A DNA stretch of 64,000 nt from Anthostomella pinea. Lineage: Eukaryota; Ascomycota; Sordariomycetes; Xylariales; Xylariaceae. The stretch lies in contig CAUWAG010000012.1 of assembly GCA_963556695.1 (NCBI GenBank), forward strand, positions 2,480,001 through 2,544,000, given 5' to 3'. The notes under the pieces are model-generated. The model had not been told where the DNA came from. It worked only from the letters and a program-made list of their open reading frames with translations, and made no database searches. Positions 1-10,751 of the stretch are shown here, in pieces. The position numbers were made by a program, and so were the translations under genes. How positions within the stretch are numbered: the stretch's first letter is position 1; every line of letters begins with the position of its first letter.

Positions 1-2758
1 CTGCCGCCGAGTTCGCCGCGAGGAATGGCCAAAACGATCCAGGGCACGCGCCGGCCGGGACGTTTGTGCCAGCTTCAGGGGGCGGACAGGTCTCGTCAGA
101 GGATATCCCAAGCGTGCCAATATCCAGAGACGTGCCACAGCTACACTACTTCAACAGTGTATATCCCACATTTGAGCGCCACGTACCTCCGCCAGCTGCT
201 GTTGCCTTCGTCGCCTACGATCAGGGCAACTCCTCGCCTAAATTTACCCGCTTGACCATGAATAACATACCAGCCAGTCTGGAAGGTCTAACCAGCACGG
301 GCGTGCCTCTTGGACTCGTACTGCAACCGCTGGCTCGTCTTCAGCCTGGCGAGACGGAAGTTCCCGTACTTGACTTTGGCGAGCTAGGGCCCCCAAGATG
401 CCGGCGATGTCGTGCTTATATCAATCCCTTCATGATGTTCCGTTCTGGTGGCAGCAAATTCGTTTGTAACCTGTGTACCTACCCCAATGATACCCCATCC
501 GAATACTTCTGCGCCACGACACCTCAGGGAGTTCGGGTGGACCGAGATCAGCGACCCGAGTTGATGAAGGGAACTGTCGAATTCATGGTACCTAAGGAGT
601 ACTGGACGAAGGAACCGACGGGTCTGAATTGGCTGTTTGTGATCGATGTTACGCAAGAGTCCTTCAACAAGGGGTTCCTAGAGGCTTTCTGCGAGGGAAT
701 ACTTGCTGCACTCTACGCCCCGGACGAGACCGATCAGATGGAAGAAAACGGCGAACCGAAACGGCGTATACCGTCGGGTGCCAGAGTTGGATTCGTGACG
801 TACGACAAGGACATCCATTTCTACAACTGCAATGTGAGTCGCCAATGCTTCGTCCAAGCAGCTTTCAAGGGGTCATGCTAAAACATTTCAGTCGGCTCTG
901 GAGCAAGCCCAGATGATGATTATGCCTGATATCGAAGACCCCTTCGTGCCGCTTAGTGATGGACTTTTCGTCGATCCATATGAGTCAAGAGCTGTCATCA
1001 CCTCCTTACTCACACGGTTGCCAACCCTCTTCGCGGACATCAAGAATCCCGAGCCCGCTTTATTACCTACCCTGACTTCCTGTCTTGCTGCCTTGGAGAA
1101 GACAGGAGGCAAAATCGTGTGCTCACTGTCTGCTTTGCCCACCTGGGGACCTGGGCGGCTCTTTATGAGAGACGACGGCAAGTATCCTGGTGGTGAAGTT
1201 GATAAGAAACTCTTTTCCACTGAGCATCCTGCATGGAAGAAAACCGCGGAGAAGATGGTGGCTGCAGGCGTAGGCATCGACTTCTTCCTGGCCGCACCGT
1301 CCGGTGGTTACCTAGACGTGGCGACTATCGGTAAGTTATGAAGCCTTGGTGAACTGCGCTATCCTCGACGACACTAATCTTCTGGTGCTAGGTCACGTTT
1401 CGTCGACCACCGGTGGTGAGACGTTTTACTATCCCAACTTCGTAGCTGGTCGAGATAACGCGAAGCTCTCGCAAGAGATCAAGCACACCGTCACACGGGA
1501 GACGGGCTACCAAGCGTTGATGAAGGTTCGATGTTCCAATGGACTCCAGATATCCGCATACCACGGCAACTTCATCCAGCACACCTTTGGCGCAGACCTC
1601 GAGATTGGTGTCATCGATGCCGACAAGGCCGTAGGTGTCACGTTCGGTTACGATGGAAAGCTCGACTCGAAGCTTGACGCCCACTTCCAATCTGCTCTGC
1701 TGTACACAACCGCTTCCGGTCAACGCAGGGTCAGATGCTGCAATGTCATTGCTAGTGTCAGCGACAGTCCCAGGGAGTGCATGAAGTTTATAGATCAGGA
1801 CGCTGTGTACACCATCATCTCCAAGGACGCGGCTTCCAAGCTAGCCTCGAGCTCCAGTTCGCTGAAGGACATCCGGCTTAGCCTGACCGAGAAGACTATT
1901 GATGTTCTGGCCGGGTATCGGAAGAATTTCTCGTCGCAACCACATCCACCGGGCCAGCTGGTCATGCCCGAAAAACTCAAGGAGTTCTCCATGTACATGC
2001 TTGGTCTCATCAAGTGCCGAGCATTCAAGGGCGGAAATGAGACCTCGGACCGAAGAGTACATGAGATGCGCATGATCAGATCCATGGGCGCCTCGGAGCT
2101 CAGTCTGTACCTCTACCCCAGGATGATTCCCATCCATAACCTGAACCCCGAGGACGGATTCTCTGATGAGCAGACGGGTCATCTCAAGATGCCTCCAGCG
2201 ATACGCACATCGTTCGCCCGTGTCGAACCAGGTGGTGTATATCTGCTTGACAACGGTCAGCAATGCTTACTGTGGTTCCACTCGCAAACATCACCGAACC
2301 TGCTCACAGATCTTTTTGGGGAGGGCAAGGATAGCCTCAATTCACTTGATCCGTATAGCTCCTCCCTACCCGTTCTACAGACGCATCTCAATGCTCAGGT
2401 TCGGAACATCGTCGAGTTCCTTAGAACAATGCGGGGCTCGAAAGCGTTGACCATTCAGCTGGCAAGGCAAGGCATCGATGGTGCCGAGTACGAGTTTGCA
2501 CGAATGCTGATCGAAGATCGAAACAACGAGGCCCAGAGCTATGTGGACTGGCTCGTTCATATACACAAGGGTGTCCAGCTGGAGGTGAGACATTTCCCAT
2601 GACTCCTTGCCGCATCCCGATGTCTCTCCTTGCAATTTCATAGTACGGTGTTGATGGCTAACACATCAATGCAGCTGGCGGGTCAAAGGCGAAAAGATGG
2701 TGACGAGGGGAGCTCGCTGGCGTCCACCTTTACTGGCCTGCGCCCACAGTACTGGTAG
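1..2758 (+). CDS. sec24: Sec24 subunit of the COPII coat (5' end outside window)
   Basis: Sec24 is the cargo-binding subunit of the inner COPII coat, working with Sec23 in ER-to-Golgi vesicle budding. Four exons fit: <1-833, 892-1330, 1392-2584 and 2675-2758, joined by GTGAGT..CAG, GTAAGT..TAG and GTGAGA..CAG introns with the frame kept. The reading frame is open from base 3, so the Pro/Gln-rich N-terminus lies off the left edge. A CxxC...CxxC zinc finger (Cys codons at 399, 408, 465, 474) is followed by the trunk domain (NWLFVIDV, GARVGFVTYDK), the MPDIEDPFVPL segment and beta/helical parts. The gelsolin-like end includes YPRMIPIHNL and YLLDNGQQCLLWF. The last 27 codons after intron 3 end in TFTGLRPQYW, the usual Sec24 C-terminus, so the 3' end is complete. 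The family assignment is secure; Sec24 and its paralogue (Sfb2/Sfb3 in yeast) are separated only by overall similarity. Confidence 0.95.
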
Positions 2759-3765
2759 GGTACAGTGAGCGAACGGGAATATCTGAGGACAGCCGAAGTC
2801 CCGAAGACATAGCATTGGGAGGCGTACTAGAACCTGAACCACAGATAGGCAGGACTGGGGGAACTTTGATAGCGTATTTGCTAAATCCACAAGACGCCAT
2901 GCCATGATGCTGAATTACGACCTCACTGTAGCCTCGTCGACTTCTTACCGCCAGCCAGCAAGGTTCCATGCTTGGTGCATGTGATGTTGATTCTATTTGC
3001 GCCTTTAGTGCCATCATGCTAGGTCCTCTGCACCATTGGCTTTACAGTCCCAGGTCCTGTTCACAATCTGACCAAGGGCCACAGCTCCGTATATTGAGCA
3101 AGCAAAGCCCAACCCAAAGAAAACAATGCGTAATTTCTAGAAGCAGCTAGTGGCAGCAAACAGTTTGAGCTCAAGCAAACGTTCTCTTTGGCGCTTTCTT
3201 TGTTGGTTGCTCCTGATACCTGCATGAGACTTAATGTACCAGGCGCAGACTATCAACTGCTTGTCAGTCTCTCTTCGTTGCGTTAGATTGATGGCCTAGG
3301 AAGTTCGAGACCTGCTGTATCCTGAAGGCATATTCGTGCCTCTGTTGGCACGGTCATGGTTAGGCAGGCGATTTTGGTTGAGACGAGGTCAACTCATGCC
3401 TTGGTGAGAGCTTCTGGGTCCACTGGGCTCTAAGGGCCTGGGAGTCATGAGAAATGGCCTCCCGTGGCAACCATCTGTTGATGCGCATTGCGCGGCCCAT
3501 CACCTAAGGCGCGTGGCAATGTAATGCCTCAAAGACTGTGGTCATCACAATGTACGAGCCATCTATGCACATGAATCTGCCTGATCTACTAAAGGCTTCT
3601 TGTCCGTACCAGACCAGAAAGTTCGGGAGTCGTCTGCTTAGAACAAGGCATAATCGTCGATGCCCTGAGCACTGGCACAGACATGTCCCTCATAAAGCCC
3701 TTCGAATCTTGTGCTCTCCTCTGTCCACATTCTACAAGTCTCAACACCTGCTTCACCCATCCCTT
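2759..3765. other. Intergenic, 3' flank of sec24 and 5' flank of the 2EXR gene
   Basis: About 1 kb of normal-GC DNA. Only short open frames without family resemblance occur here. An in-frame ATG at 3538 would lengthen the following gene by 76 codons, but the added residues look like translated leader. Confidence 0.6.
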
Positions 3766-4659
3766 ATGTCTGACGGCAAGCCGACCAGCAGCATGCCGCC
3801 CGACAGCATGCCTGCCAACAACATGGCAGGCCTTCAGCAGTTCAAGTACTTCACGGCACTCCCAAGGGAATTGCAGCTCATGATCTGGGATTGCTTCTGG
3901 GAGGCGCGTGGCGGTACTGTACACTGTTTCCCACGTGGAAGAGGATACCCTTTCGACCACCATTTCCCTCGCACCGTATTATATATGGCATACAGACCGT
4001 CTGAAATGCGCCCGGTTGGAGCTATCGACCTCAATGAGGAGCTGGAGGCTCTGGCCAAACTGGGCTCCCAACCCCGTGGAGGTTACTGTCGTCTTCCCCT
4101 GGAGCTGGACTCTCGCTTCGTACCCGCCGGAAAACATGGCCAGTTGGAGATTCGACAGCATACGAACTACACTTACGTTAGTCCCCGAAACGACCTCCTC
4201 ATGTACAGCCCAGGCTATCCGGAAACACTGCAACCGCTCGAGTCAAGAGCCCATCATGTCGGCTTCACCCGACTGCAGTTCATCCAAAGCGCCGAGGAAT
4301 GCAAGGCAATAATCAACTTCCTGGGACGCTTCAAATCCTTGAAGCAAGTGACTGTCATCATCGGTCCGGGCGGAACCCTTCTCGACCAGTATTCCATGAA
4401 GAACACATCACGGATTGCGAACCCACCAACCGACAGCTTCGGTTTCGTGCCCTACGACGACGCTCGAAATTGGCTCGACGCCTATGGCAAGAAGGCCTCA
4501 AGAGATTCCAGACTCGTCAAGAGAACGTCGATCTTGAAACGTGCGGAAGTGAAGCTCAGGTCGGAGTTGCAGGCCGTGTTGGCATTCCCATGGACAATTG
4601 TGGTGGACCTCCATGGTATTCTCGAACCAGAGTCGACCAAACTCGGTCTATTGGACTAG
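3766..4659 (+). CDS. 2EXR domain-containing protein
   Basis: Single-exon gene for about 297 residues from the ATG at 3766. Residues 26-48 hold the 2EXR pattern, an aromatic residue, then LPxEL and an IW pair followed by R (FKYFTALPRELQLMIW). This is a fungal domain of unknown biochemical function that is expanded in Pezizomycotina. The rest is polar with no signal peptide or membrane segment. A central stretch (GFTRLQFIQSAEECKAIINFLGR at about residues 165-187) resembles the leucine-rich folding core often seen C-terminal to 2EXR. The in-frame ATG at 3538 would give 373 residues, but its extra part is basic, low in conservation-like features and probably untranslated. No role can be assigned from sequence. 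Confidence 0.75.
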   Translation: MSDGKPTSSMPPDSMPANNMAGLQQFKYFTALPRELQLMIWDCFWEARGGTVHCFPRGRGYPFDHHFPRTVLYMAYRPSEMRPVGAIDLNEELEALAKLGSQPRGGYCRLPLELDSRFVPAGKHGQLEIRQHTNYTYVSPRNDLLMYSPGYPETLQPLESRAHHVGFTRLQFIQSAEECKAIINFLGRFKSLKQVTVIIGPGGTLLDQYSMKNTSRIANPPTDSFGFVPYDDARNWLDAYGKKASRDSRLVKRTSILKRAEVKLRSELQAVLAFPWTIVVDLHGILEPESTKLGLLD

Positions 4660-6302
4660 TCTATTATGGCTTTATCGGTGAAGATGTGGTCGCAGTTCGA
4701 GCAGAACTATAGATATCCGCAAGCAGGCAGGGCGGGCGGACAGCTGAATCTTCCACCTTCTCACAGAAGACCCTCAATGTACCTTGGTTACCAGGGTAGA
4801 CAGAAGGACCAACAGAGAATGATCTCCCCTCTACCTGAGCGAATCGCTCTAGGCAGCCGTATGCATGGAATCCCCCATGCTTCCGAATGTGATCATGCGG
4901 TTGAGAGCCCGCAACGATCATGTGCCAACCGTGAATGAAATGGTGTCCGCAACCCCATCGTGACCTCATTGAATGTATGTACACCTCGTTTGTATCGTGA
5001 TCTCGCATTGGGAGGTTTTCATCCCAGGCTCCCGTGTGCTTCTTGGGGGCGATGTGTCGAATACCTTCACGTCCACGTCCAGCACCGAATCGGGTCCTCT
5101 ACTCACGATGTCGCGTCCTCATCCATAACGGCAAGGACACAAGAGAAGAAATACTCCGACCCAATCTTATCAGGCCATTGTCCCATACTGGTGTAGTCTA
5201 CGTAGGCAGTCAGCACGCCGGCACGGGGCTGGCGAGGCTGGTCCCCCGGGACGCAAGGAGGCGGAGCCGCAAGGAAGAATAAGCTCCTTCGACGGGGGTG
5301 TGCTCGGTCAACGGATTCGCGATAGCATCTCGTCCCTAGCCACCTATTATCTATATCAGTCATGTAAGTGGACACGTTACTACATTTCACGAATCCTCCC
5401 GCTGTGACCACAGTAAGATGATGACGCATTCGAGGCCGGATTCGAACACCGAGTGCGCCGCAGTGGTCGACTCGAAATAGCAGCGTGTCCTTGCCGCGGA
5501 TGATCGCACCGCGTGGAACCCCGGGTATTGCCACGTAATAATAATACCGTGGATCTCTTCTAGAAGTCTTCGGACGGGCCGCGTTTGTCGATCGTCAGGC
5601 ACGATCTGCCTAGCCTAGGCAGTCTCAGAGCCGCACTCGTTAGTTGACTCCATCGTGGCGTACCAGGTAGGTATTTGCAGTAAGTCGAGTGTATTTGTCC
5701 ACAAGGTTGTGTATCTATCCATCCACCGTTTGCACCCGGCTACATCCGTCACTGGCGACTGCATCCTTTCTCGTGCGGTCCACACACGGCACAGCAACAT
5801 GCAGTGCTTGACCACTCGGTCGGGAGGTAAGCAGGTAACAACTCTCAGACTCTCTAACCGATAGGCAGATAGTCCTCATCGTCAATTCTGCCGCCTACCT
5901 GCCGTCCGCGGAACCGACGGTGGGATAGACTACTGTATGCTTTACTCGAACAGGGAAAAAGGGGTTGCGCGTCGACGGAGCTATCCGCCGTGGCGGCACT
6001 ATCAATACAAGCTTAAATCTGCCGCTCCACTTAGCTCGCTCTTGACGTGGCCTCTGAACTTTGAAGCCGCTGGTACCAGTACGTGAGCCAACGGCCATGG
6101 ATTCACATAGACCATTGAGAAGACAAGCATTGGCATCGCCGCCTAGCCCAGGGCCAAGCGACTCAGTAATAACTCACTCACCGCCAAAGCCAACAAGTAA
6201 AGCAGAGGCACAATGCAGATCCTCTTCTCGACGAGATGAAACGGAACATCCCACAAGGGAGAAACTAGGTGTACCTTTGGATGATCTGATTAAAGTAATA
6301 AG
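4660..6302. other. Intergenic, no gene recognised
   Basis: About 1.6 kb of normal-GC DNA. The longest frame is a 143-codon minus-strand ORF (5103-5534) with no recognisable family. A tRNA-like B-box at about 5438-5452 was examined and rejected. Confidence 0.5.
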
Positions 6303-6495
6303 TGTGACGGTCCACCCACCTGGTCCCTGGTCAGGTGACCCACCAGGTCACGTGTAGATTAGATGAGAAAGGAACGGGACCACCACTTAACGTGTGTGCT
6401 GCGCACACCACCTTGCTGGCTTCCTTTTCCTTCCTCACCTTGTCATTTTCGTAATCAATCCCAGATTGCAACACACCGCCGCAGGCATCGTGACA
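6303..6495. repeat. LTR-like sequence, family C (copy 1)
   Basis: This 193-bp stretch begins TGTGACGGTCCACC and ends CATCGTGACA. The sequence at 58009-58256 has the same termini, a shared GGTCACGTG core and a matching TTTTCCTTC block near the 3' part. TG..CA ends of this form are typical of fungal LTRs. No target-site duplication is visible (ATAAG left, CGTAT right), so the copy may be one end of a truncated element whose interior is the adjacent AT-rich patch. Confidence 0.5.
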
Positions 6496-6690
6496 CGTAT
6501 ACATTTTTTTAAAAGTTAATAATTATTAAAGGTTTTATTAAAACTATGCTTACTTTATAAATAGTTTAATATATTAACTACAAACTATGATAATTCATAA
6601 TATCGCACTTTAAAACTATAAAAAAAAGATAAGAAGGAATTTCTTTTGAAAATCTAATACCAATATAACATTAAAACCAAAGCAACACCC
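6496..6690. repeat. Short AT-rich RIP-like patch
   Basis: About 195 bp made almost wholly of A and T (TTAAAA, TATAA words), abutting the LTR-like repeat. Flanking DNA on both sides has normal GC. This looks like a stub of a retrotransposon interior mutated by RIP. Confidence 0.6.
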
Positions 6691-7755
6691 ACTTGATATC
6701 CCCGTCAAAGACACTGTGTTCTAACCTAAGTGCCCCGGTCACTAGCCAGCACCTAGCGCCACACCAATGCAAAGGGGAAAGCTTGCCGCTAACTCTAATC
6801 CCACCCACAACGTCCGAGATTACTACCTACCTACCAACGTAATAAACGGGCCCCGGGCCGCGTAATCAACAATGCGGGACGGGGCACGGGTAACGAATAC
6901 GGCAGTGAGGCCCCGACTCCCCCAAGCCCACCCTCATCACTCATCTCCGGCACTCGTAACCGGGCTCCATATCAATAACCGTATCGGACATGAAACGCCC
7001 TTGTTCTTTTTGACACCGATGTTTCCAGAAGGGAACACCGGATACTACCTCATAGCCGGTGGGGCCGAAAGTGGACGACGTAACGGTCTAAACGCTGCGG
7101 CCAGGTAACCTTAAAACATTCGAAGATCTACACAGCGAGGTCCGGCAACCCTTTTTGGGTTCCAATGGCTGCCGGTGGTCCTGGGCCTGGTCCTGGTCCC
7201 GGTTCTGTCTGATGTGCCCTGTCCATCCCATGTCACACAGCATTGGCAGACGTGAGGTTGAGCTGCAGCATCGTACGGTACACGACCAAGCCTCTGATCA
7301 CGTTTGATGTTCCAATATCAGCCAGTCGGAACATGTCGTGCATATCGCAGCAGCTCACCTCAAATTCACACTTTCAGATACAGTGACCATCTTGTAGCAG
7401 TAATGTCTTGTAATAGTAGTACTCGGCTTGTTGCCGTCGCTACTTCACTGACCGCAGCTTGGAGCTGAGGCCCACACACTGCCGCCTTCTGAAGGCTTGT
7501 GTACTATATACGTGATCGAACTTCTGCAGGTGCTGGAGCATCGTGTAGCGAAGTCCCATGTCCGTAGACTACTGCCATGAAAGCAAAACCGTGACTCCGT
7601 CAGACTGTCCGGACGGACCACTGTCTGAGAATGCGCGCTGTACCAAAGCAAAGAAGCCGCTCCGTGTTGCAAATGAGATGTGACCGACCCAGAGTATCTT
7701 TTTAGTCCCCATAAACGCCTGTACCATGCAAATAATACCCGGCCACATTCAACGT
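6691..7755. other. Intergenic, probable 3' flank of the WOPR gene
   Basis: About 1.1 kb of normal-GC DNA. No frame has a recognisable product. The part nearest 7755 would be the 3' UTR of the minus-strand regulator gene. Confidence 0.5.
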
Positions 7756-9096
7756 CTAGATGTAGAATTTCCGGTCCAGAGATCGGATAGCCCGTGTCTC
7801 CTCCGCCCTGAACATGGCATTACCGGTCGGCGGGATGTTAGGCCCCGATGCCATCATCCTGGGAGAACTGTTGGCGCTGTTGCTGCTAGCCGTGTGCGCG
7901 CTGCTCGGCTCCGAGTTCGCTGGTGTCGGGTGAAGCAGCGCTGACAAGCTTGCCTTGTTGATGGTGCCATTAGTACCCTCGGAGCTTGTAGCCCTTGGCG
8001 GGGAGTCCGAGTGTGTTCTTGGAGGTGTGAGTCCCTTGGACGGTAACGGCATCGCCGGCAAAGGACCTTGGGGGTTTCGAGCACTGACGGCGAGACGCGG
8101 ATCGAGCATGGCGGCGTGAGCTGCTTGAGCTGCCTGCGCAGCCTGTAGTTGAAGCTGTTGCGATTGCGGCGATAAGCTCGGCGCTCGTCCGGCCATCAGG
8201 GGGTACGCTCTACTGGCCGTAGCCATGGTGGGCGGAGGCAGCCGGTCGTGCTCGTAAGGACCTATCGCCTTCGCGTAGATAGGCGCCTGGTATGCAGGAG
8301 CAGAGGTAATTGGTTGTGGTGGGGGAAGCTGAGGTGGCCTTTGAACAGGCTGCTGCGCCCGTCCGTGAGACCCCAACTCGGGTGTTAGTCTTCCATGAGC
8401 CCAGTTTGGTGAAGGCGGCCAAGGGCCCATCCAGGCGGGTTGTGCCCAAGGGGGATATCCGCCGTAGGCTTGGTGCTCCGATATTCCGTTTGGGATAGGA
8501 GCGGGTTGGTTGTTGTATGGGTGCATCGGAGTTCTCGTCAGTGCAGGTGGGCTCGCGTCGTGTATGCTAGACTCGGGGTACATCCCCTTGGCCGGACTGA
8601 TGTGGCGTAGCTGCGGATCAGTGCTCGGCTGAGGCATATCAGGAGCTCCAGGATGGGGCCTGGAATAGTATGAGATCAGATGCAGGTGCTGGCCCGCGGA
8701 TGTCGTGATACTGAAGGATTGCTTCATGAGACCATCCGCTTTGTATCGATAGCCCTCGGGTTCGCCGTCGAGGTCTTCATCACTGAGTCGACCGCTCTCC
8801 GGCGTCCTTCCATTGCTCCGTCGTGCGCTGCCAAATCCAGTCCCTCGCTTGCCTTCCATTTCTCTGTAGGTCAGAAAGCTGCCCGACACTCTGCTTGCGC
8901 TCCAAGACTTTCCATCGGTCCATCTTCGCATGCCTGCTTCCCGTTCGTCCCATACGAAGACTGAGCCAGATCTGATCGATTGTCTTTCCTTCTCCGATAA
9001 CCGCCGTTGAACTCGGGGTAGTAGGCCCAGTCTGCAAGCCTCAAAGAGCTTGACCGCATCGGCTGGCGTCCGCACGTAGCCGTGATAAGTTTCCAT
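7756..9096 (-). CDS. pac2: Gti1/Pac2 (WOPR) family transcriptional regulator, Pac2 type
   Basis: WOPR proteins are fungal DNA-binding master regulators (Wor1, Ryp1, Sge1 and Pac2 are members) controlling morphology, mating or pathogenic development. From the ATG at 9096 (ACAATGG context) the product is 446 residues. The first WOPR half lies at residues 4-80, with GYVRTPADAVKLFEACR, RSGSVFVWDE, RRWTDGKSWS and SGSFLTYRE. The second half is at about 117-144 (YKADGLMKQSFS, LHLISYY). Wording such as AGMRRWTDGKSWSASR fits the Pac2 branch rather than the Sge1/Ryp1 branch. After residue 150 the chain is disordered and rich in Pro, Gln, Ala and Ser, ending in an acidic-basic tail (ETRAIRSLDRKFYI). An in-frame ATG at 9162 adds 22 residues but the domain starts right after the second ATG. 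The gene is intronless in its coding part; the leader upstream may contain introns. Confidence 0.92.
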   Translation of the reverse strand: METYHGYVRTPADAVKLFEACRLGLLPRVQRRLSEKERQSIRSGSVFVWDEREAGMRRWTDGKSWSASRVSGSFLTYREMEGKRGTGFGSARRSNGRTPESGRLSDEDLDGEPEGYRYKADGLMKQSFSITTSAGQHLHLISYYSRPHPGAPDMPQPSTDPQLRHISPAKGMYPESSIHDASPPALTRTPMHPYNNQPAPIPNGISEHQAYGGYPPWAQPAWMGPWPPSPNWAHGRLTPELGSHGRAQQPVQRPPQLPPPQPITSAPAYQAPIYAKAIGPYEHDRLPPPTMATASRAYPLMAGRAPSLSPQSQQLQLQAAQAAQAAHAAMLDPRLAVSARNPQGPLPAMPLPSKGLTPPRTHSDSPPRATSSEGTNGTINKASLSALLHPTPANSEPSSAHTASSNSANSSPRMMASGPNIPPTGNAMFRAEETRAIRSLDRKFYI

Positions 9097-10440
9097 TGTG
9101 ATGGTGAGTGGCCGACTAGGATCGACTTTACCAAGTGTGACGAGATGTCGTGTGAAGCCCAAGAAGCGATCTGATGGCGGAGATCCTTCTTGTAATCCTG
9201 CCCTTCCGCCGCTTCGACTCCACTCGAGCCTCAGCCGTGGGTCATCCAGAAGTCGAAAACTGATAACTCTCTCGTAGTGGAGAATGAATTAAAGCTTGCG
9301 CGTCTAACCCCAAACCCTGGCAGTCAAGAGCGGCAGGTATCTGTCTTGGCGGTTTCCGAATTGCTCGCAATTCGAGTCGATACGGCCCCAGACAAACTGA
9401 TGATACGCCGTGGATCCGTTTCTGCGATGGCAAGGTTAGCTGTTCGCAACGGAAGTTCACCAGGGTTGTGTTGCTGGCTCAGAAAATAAGCTCAATCGAG
9501 GCAAAGATAGGTGATGTGCGCATAAGGTTGAATGACAATCGTATGGAATGAGGGTTTGGGCAGGCTTGCGAGACGCGCAGGGTATGAGATGGACCACTTC
9601 GTGCGGGACATGAGGCCATATGTAGTCTGACACAGCAGCAGATGCGAGACCGTAAGGCCGGGTACATTCATGTCTTCGCAGAAGGCGTCCGATTGCCGTC
9701 TTCACTCGAGAGCCGCCAAAGCCGATCCTGGGGTCAATCTCGACTCGAGTTGCCTCGGATCTTGCAGTTGCACGTCGATACAGCCTTGCGGAATGAGATA
9801 AAGAGGTAGTGGTAAACTTTGCATACCGCAAGTAGTACACACGTGCAAATTCGACATGCAGCCAACCATCGACTCACTTTTGCCCAGTTTGAGTACAAGG
9901 CTAGGAGAGCCTGGCCATCTCTTACACTCGAGGTAGGGCAGGCACATTGCTGCACCCGAATAGTTCATATGCTCAGGGCGCGAGGTAAGGCAGCACAGGC
10001 AAGGCCGCATCAAAGCATTGCACATACTCCGGCTGGGGAAATGTATGTGTGAGGAGGTGGAGGCAGGAGAAGGAGTAGACGAAAGATCGGTAATACATAC
10101 CTGACTGAGGTTTTGGTGGTGGTAGACAGCTGGTCACGAGCGCAGTACGTTTGGTGTGTAATGTGTGATGCAGCGTCGTCGACTTGGCGGCAGGCCGATG
10201 TTTCCGGGGAGGAAGCTGATCGTGATGGTGACGAGGGAAAGGGTTGAAACAAAGCTCGAGTGTGCGTGCGTAATGCTCACTTGCGGTTTCGGTACCGGTG
10301 CTGGTTGGTGGTGGTGGTGGTTGTGTTGGTTGGATGCTTCGCCGAAAAGAAGGGTCCAACCAGAATAGGGAGGGTTGCCGGGGGGAGGGGCGTATCAGAG
10401 TCGGATGTCGGAATGTGGGAGGAGGGTGCAAGGTGCGCAG

Positions 10441-10489
10441 GTGGAAGGTGGAAGGTGGACGGTGGACGGTGGACGGTGGACGGTGGACG
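10441..10489. repeat. 7-bp minisatellite GTGGAMG x7
   Basis: Seven head-to-tail heptamers: two GTGGAAG followed by five GTGGACG. The repeat lies in the putative leader/promoter zone of the WOPR gene; on the minus strand it reads as a pyrimidine-rich CGTCCAC tract. Confidence 0.95.
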
Positions 10490-10727
10490 GACTATGGGCC
10501 GGTTATAGCGGGAGCCGCGTAACTCGACGTGAAATCTGCAGTGGTCAGGTTGGGGTCGGAGGAGATTTCACCTGATTTCAGTAGAGTTGGTTGCAAGTTC
10601 CGACTTGATTGGGAGACAGGGGAGATCCACTGAATTAACCACGCCGCCGCGGGGGCCCACCGAGTCCACTGAACCAGCCCACTATGCAGTTCCACTAATA
10701 GGCTCACTGGCTGTGTGATGGATGCTG

Positions 10728-10751
10728 CTGACACCCTGACACCCTGACACC
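10728..10751. repeat. 8-bp tandem repeat CTGACACC x3
   Basis: Three perfect copies of CTGACACC in the gene-free interval. No function is evident. Confidence 0.95.

Noticed and set aside
5421..5530. tRNA-like B-box (GGATTCGAACACC) for a minus-strand tRNA
   Set aside because: The T-stem does not pair (CGGTG against CCGGC), and no matching A-box or acceptor stem is present.
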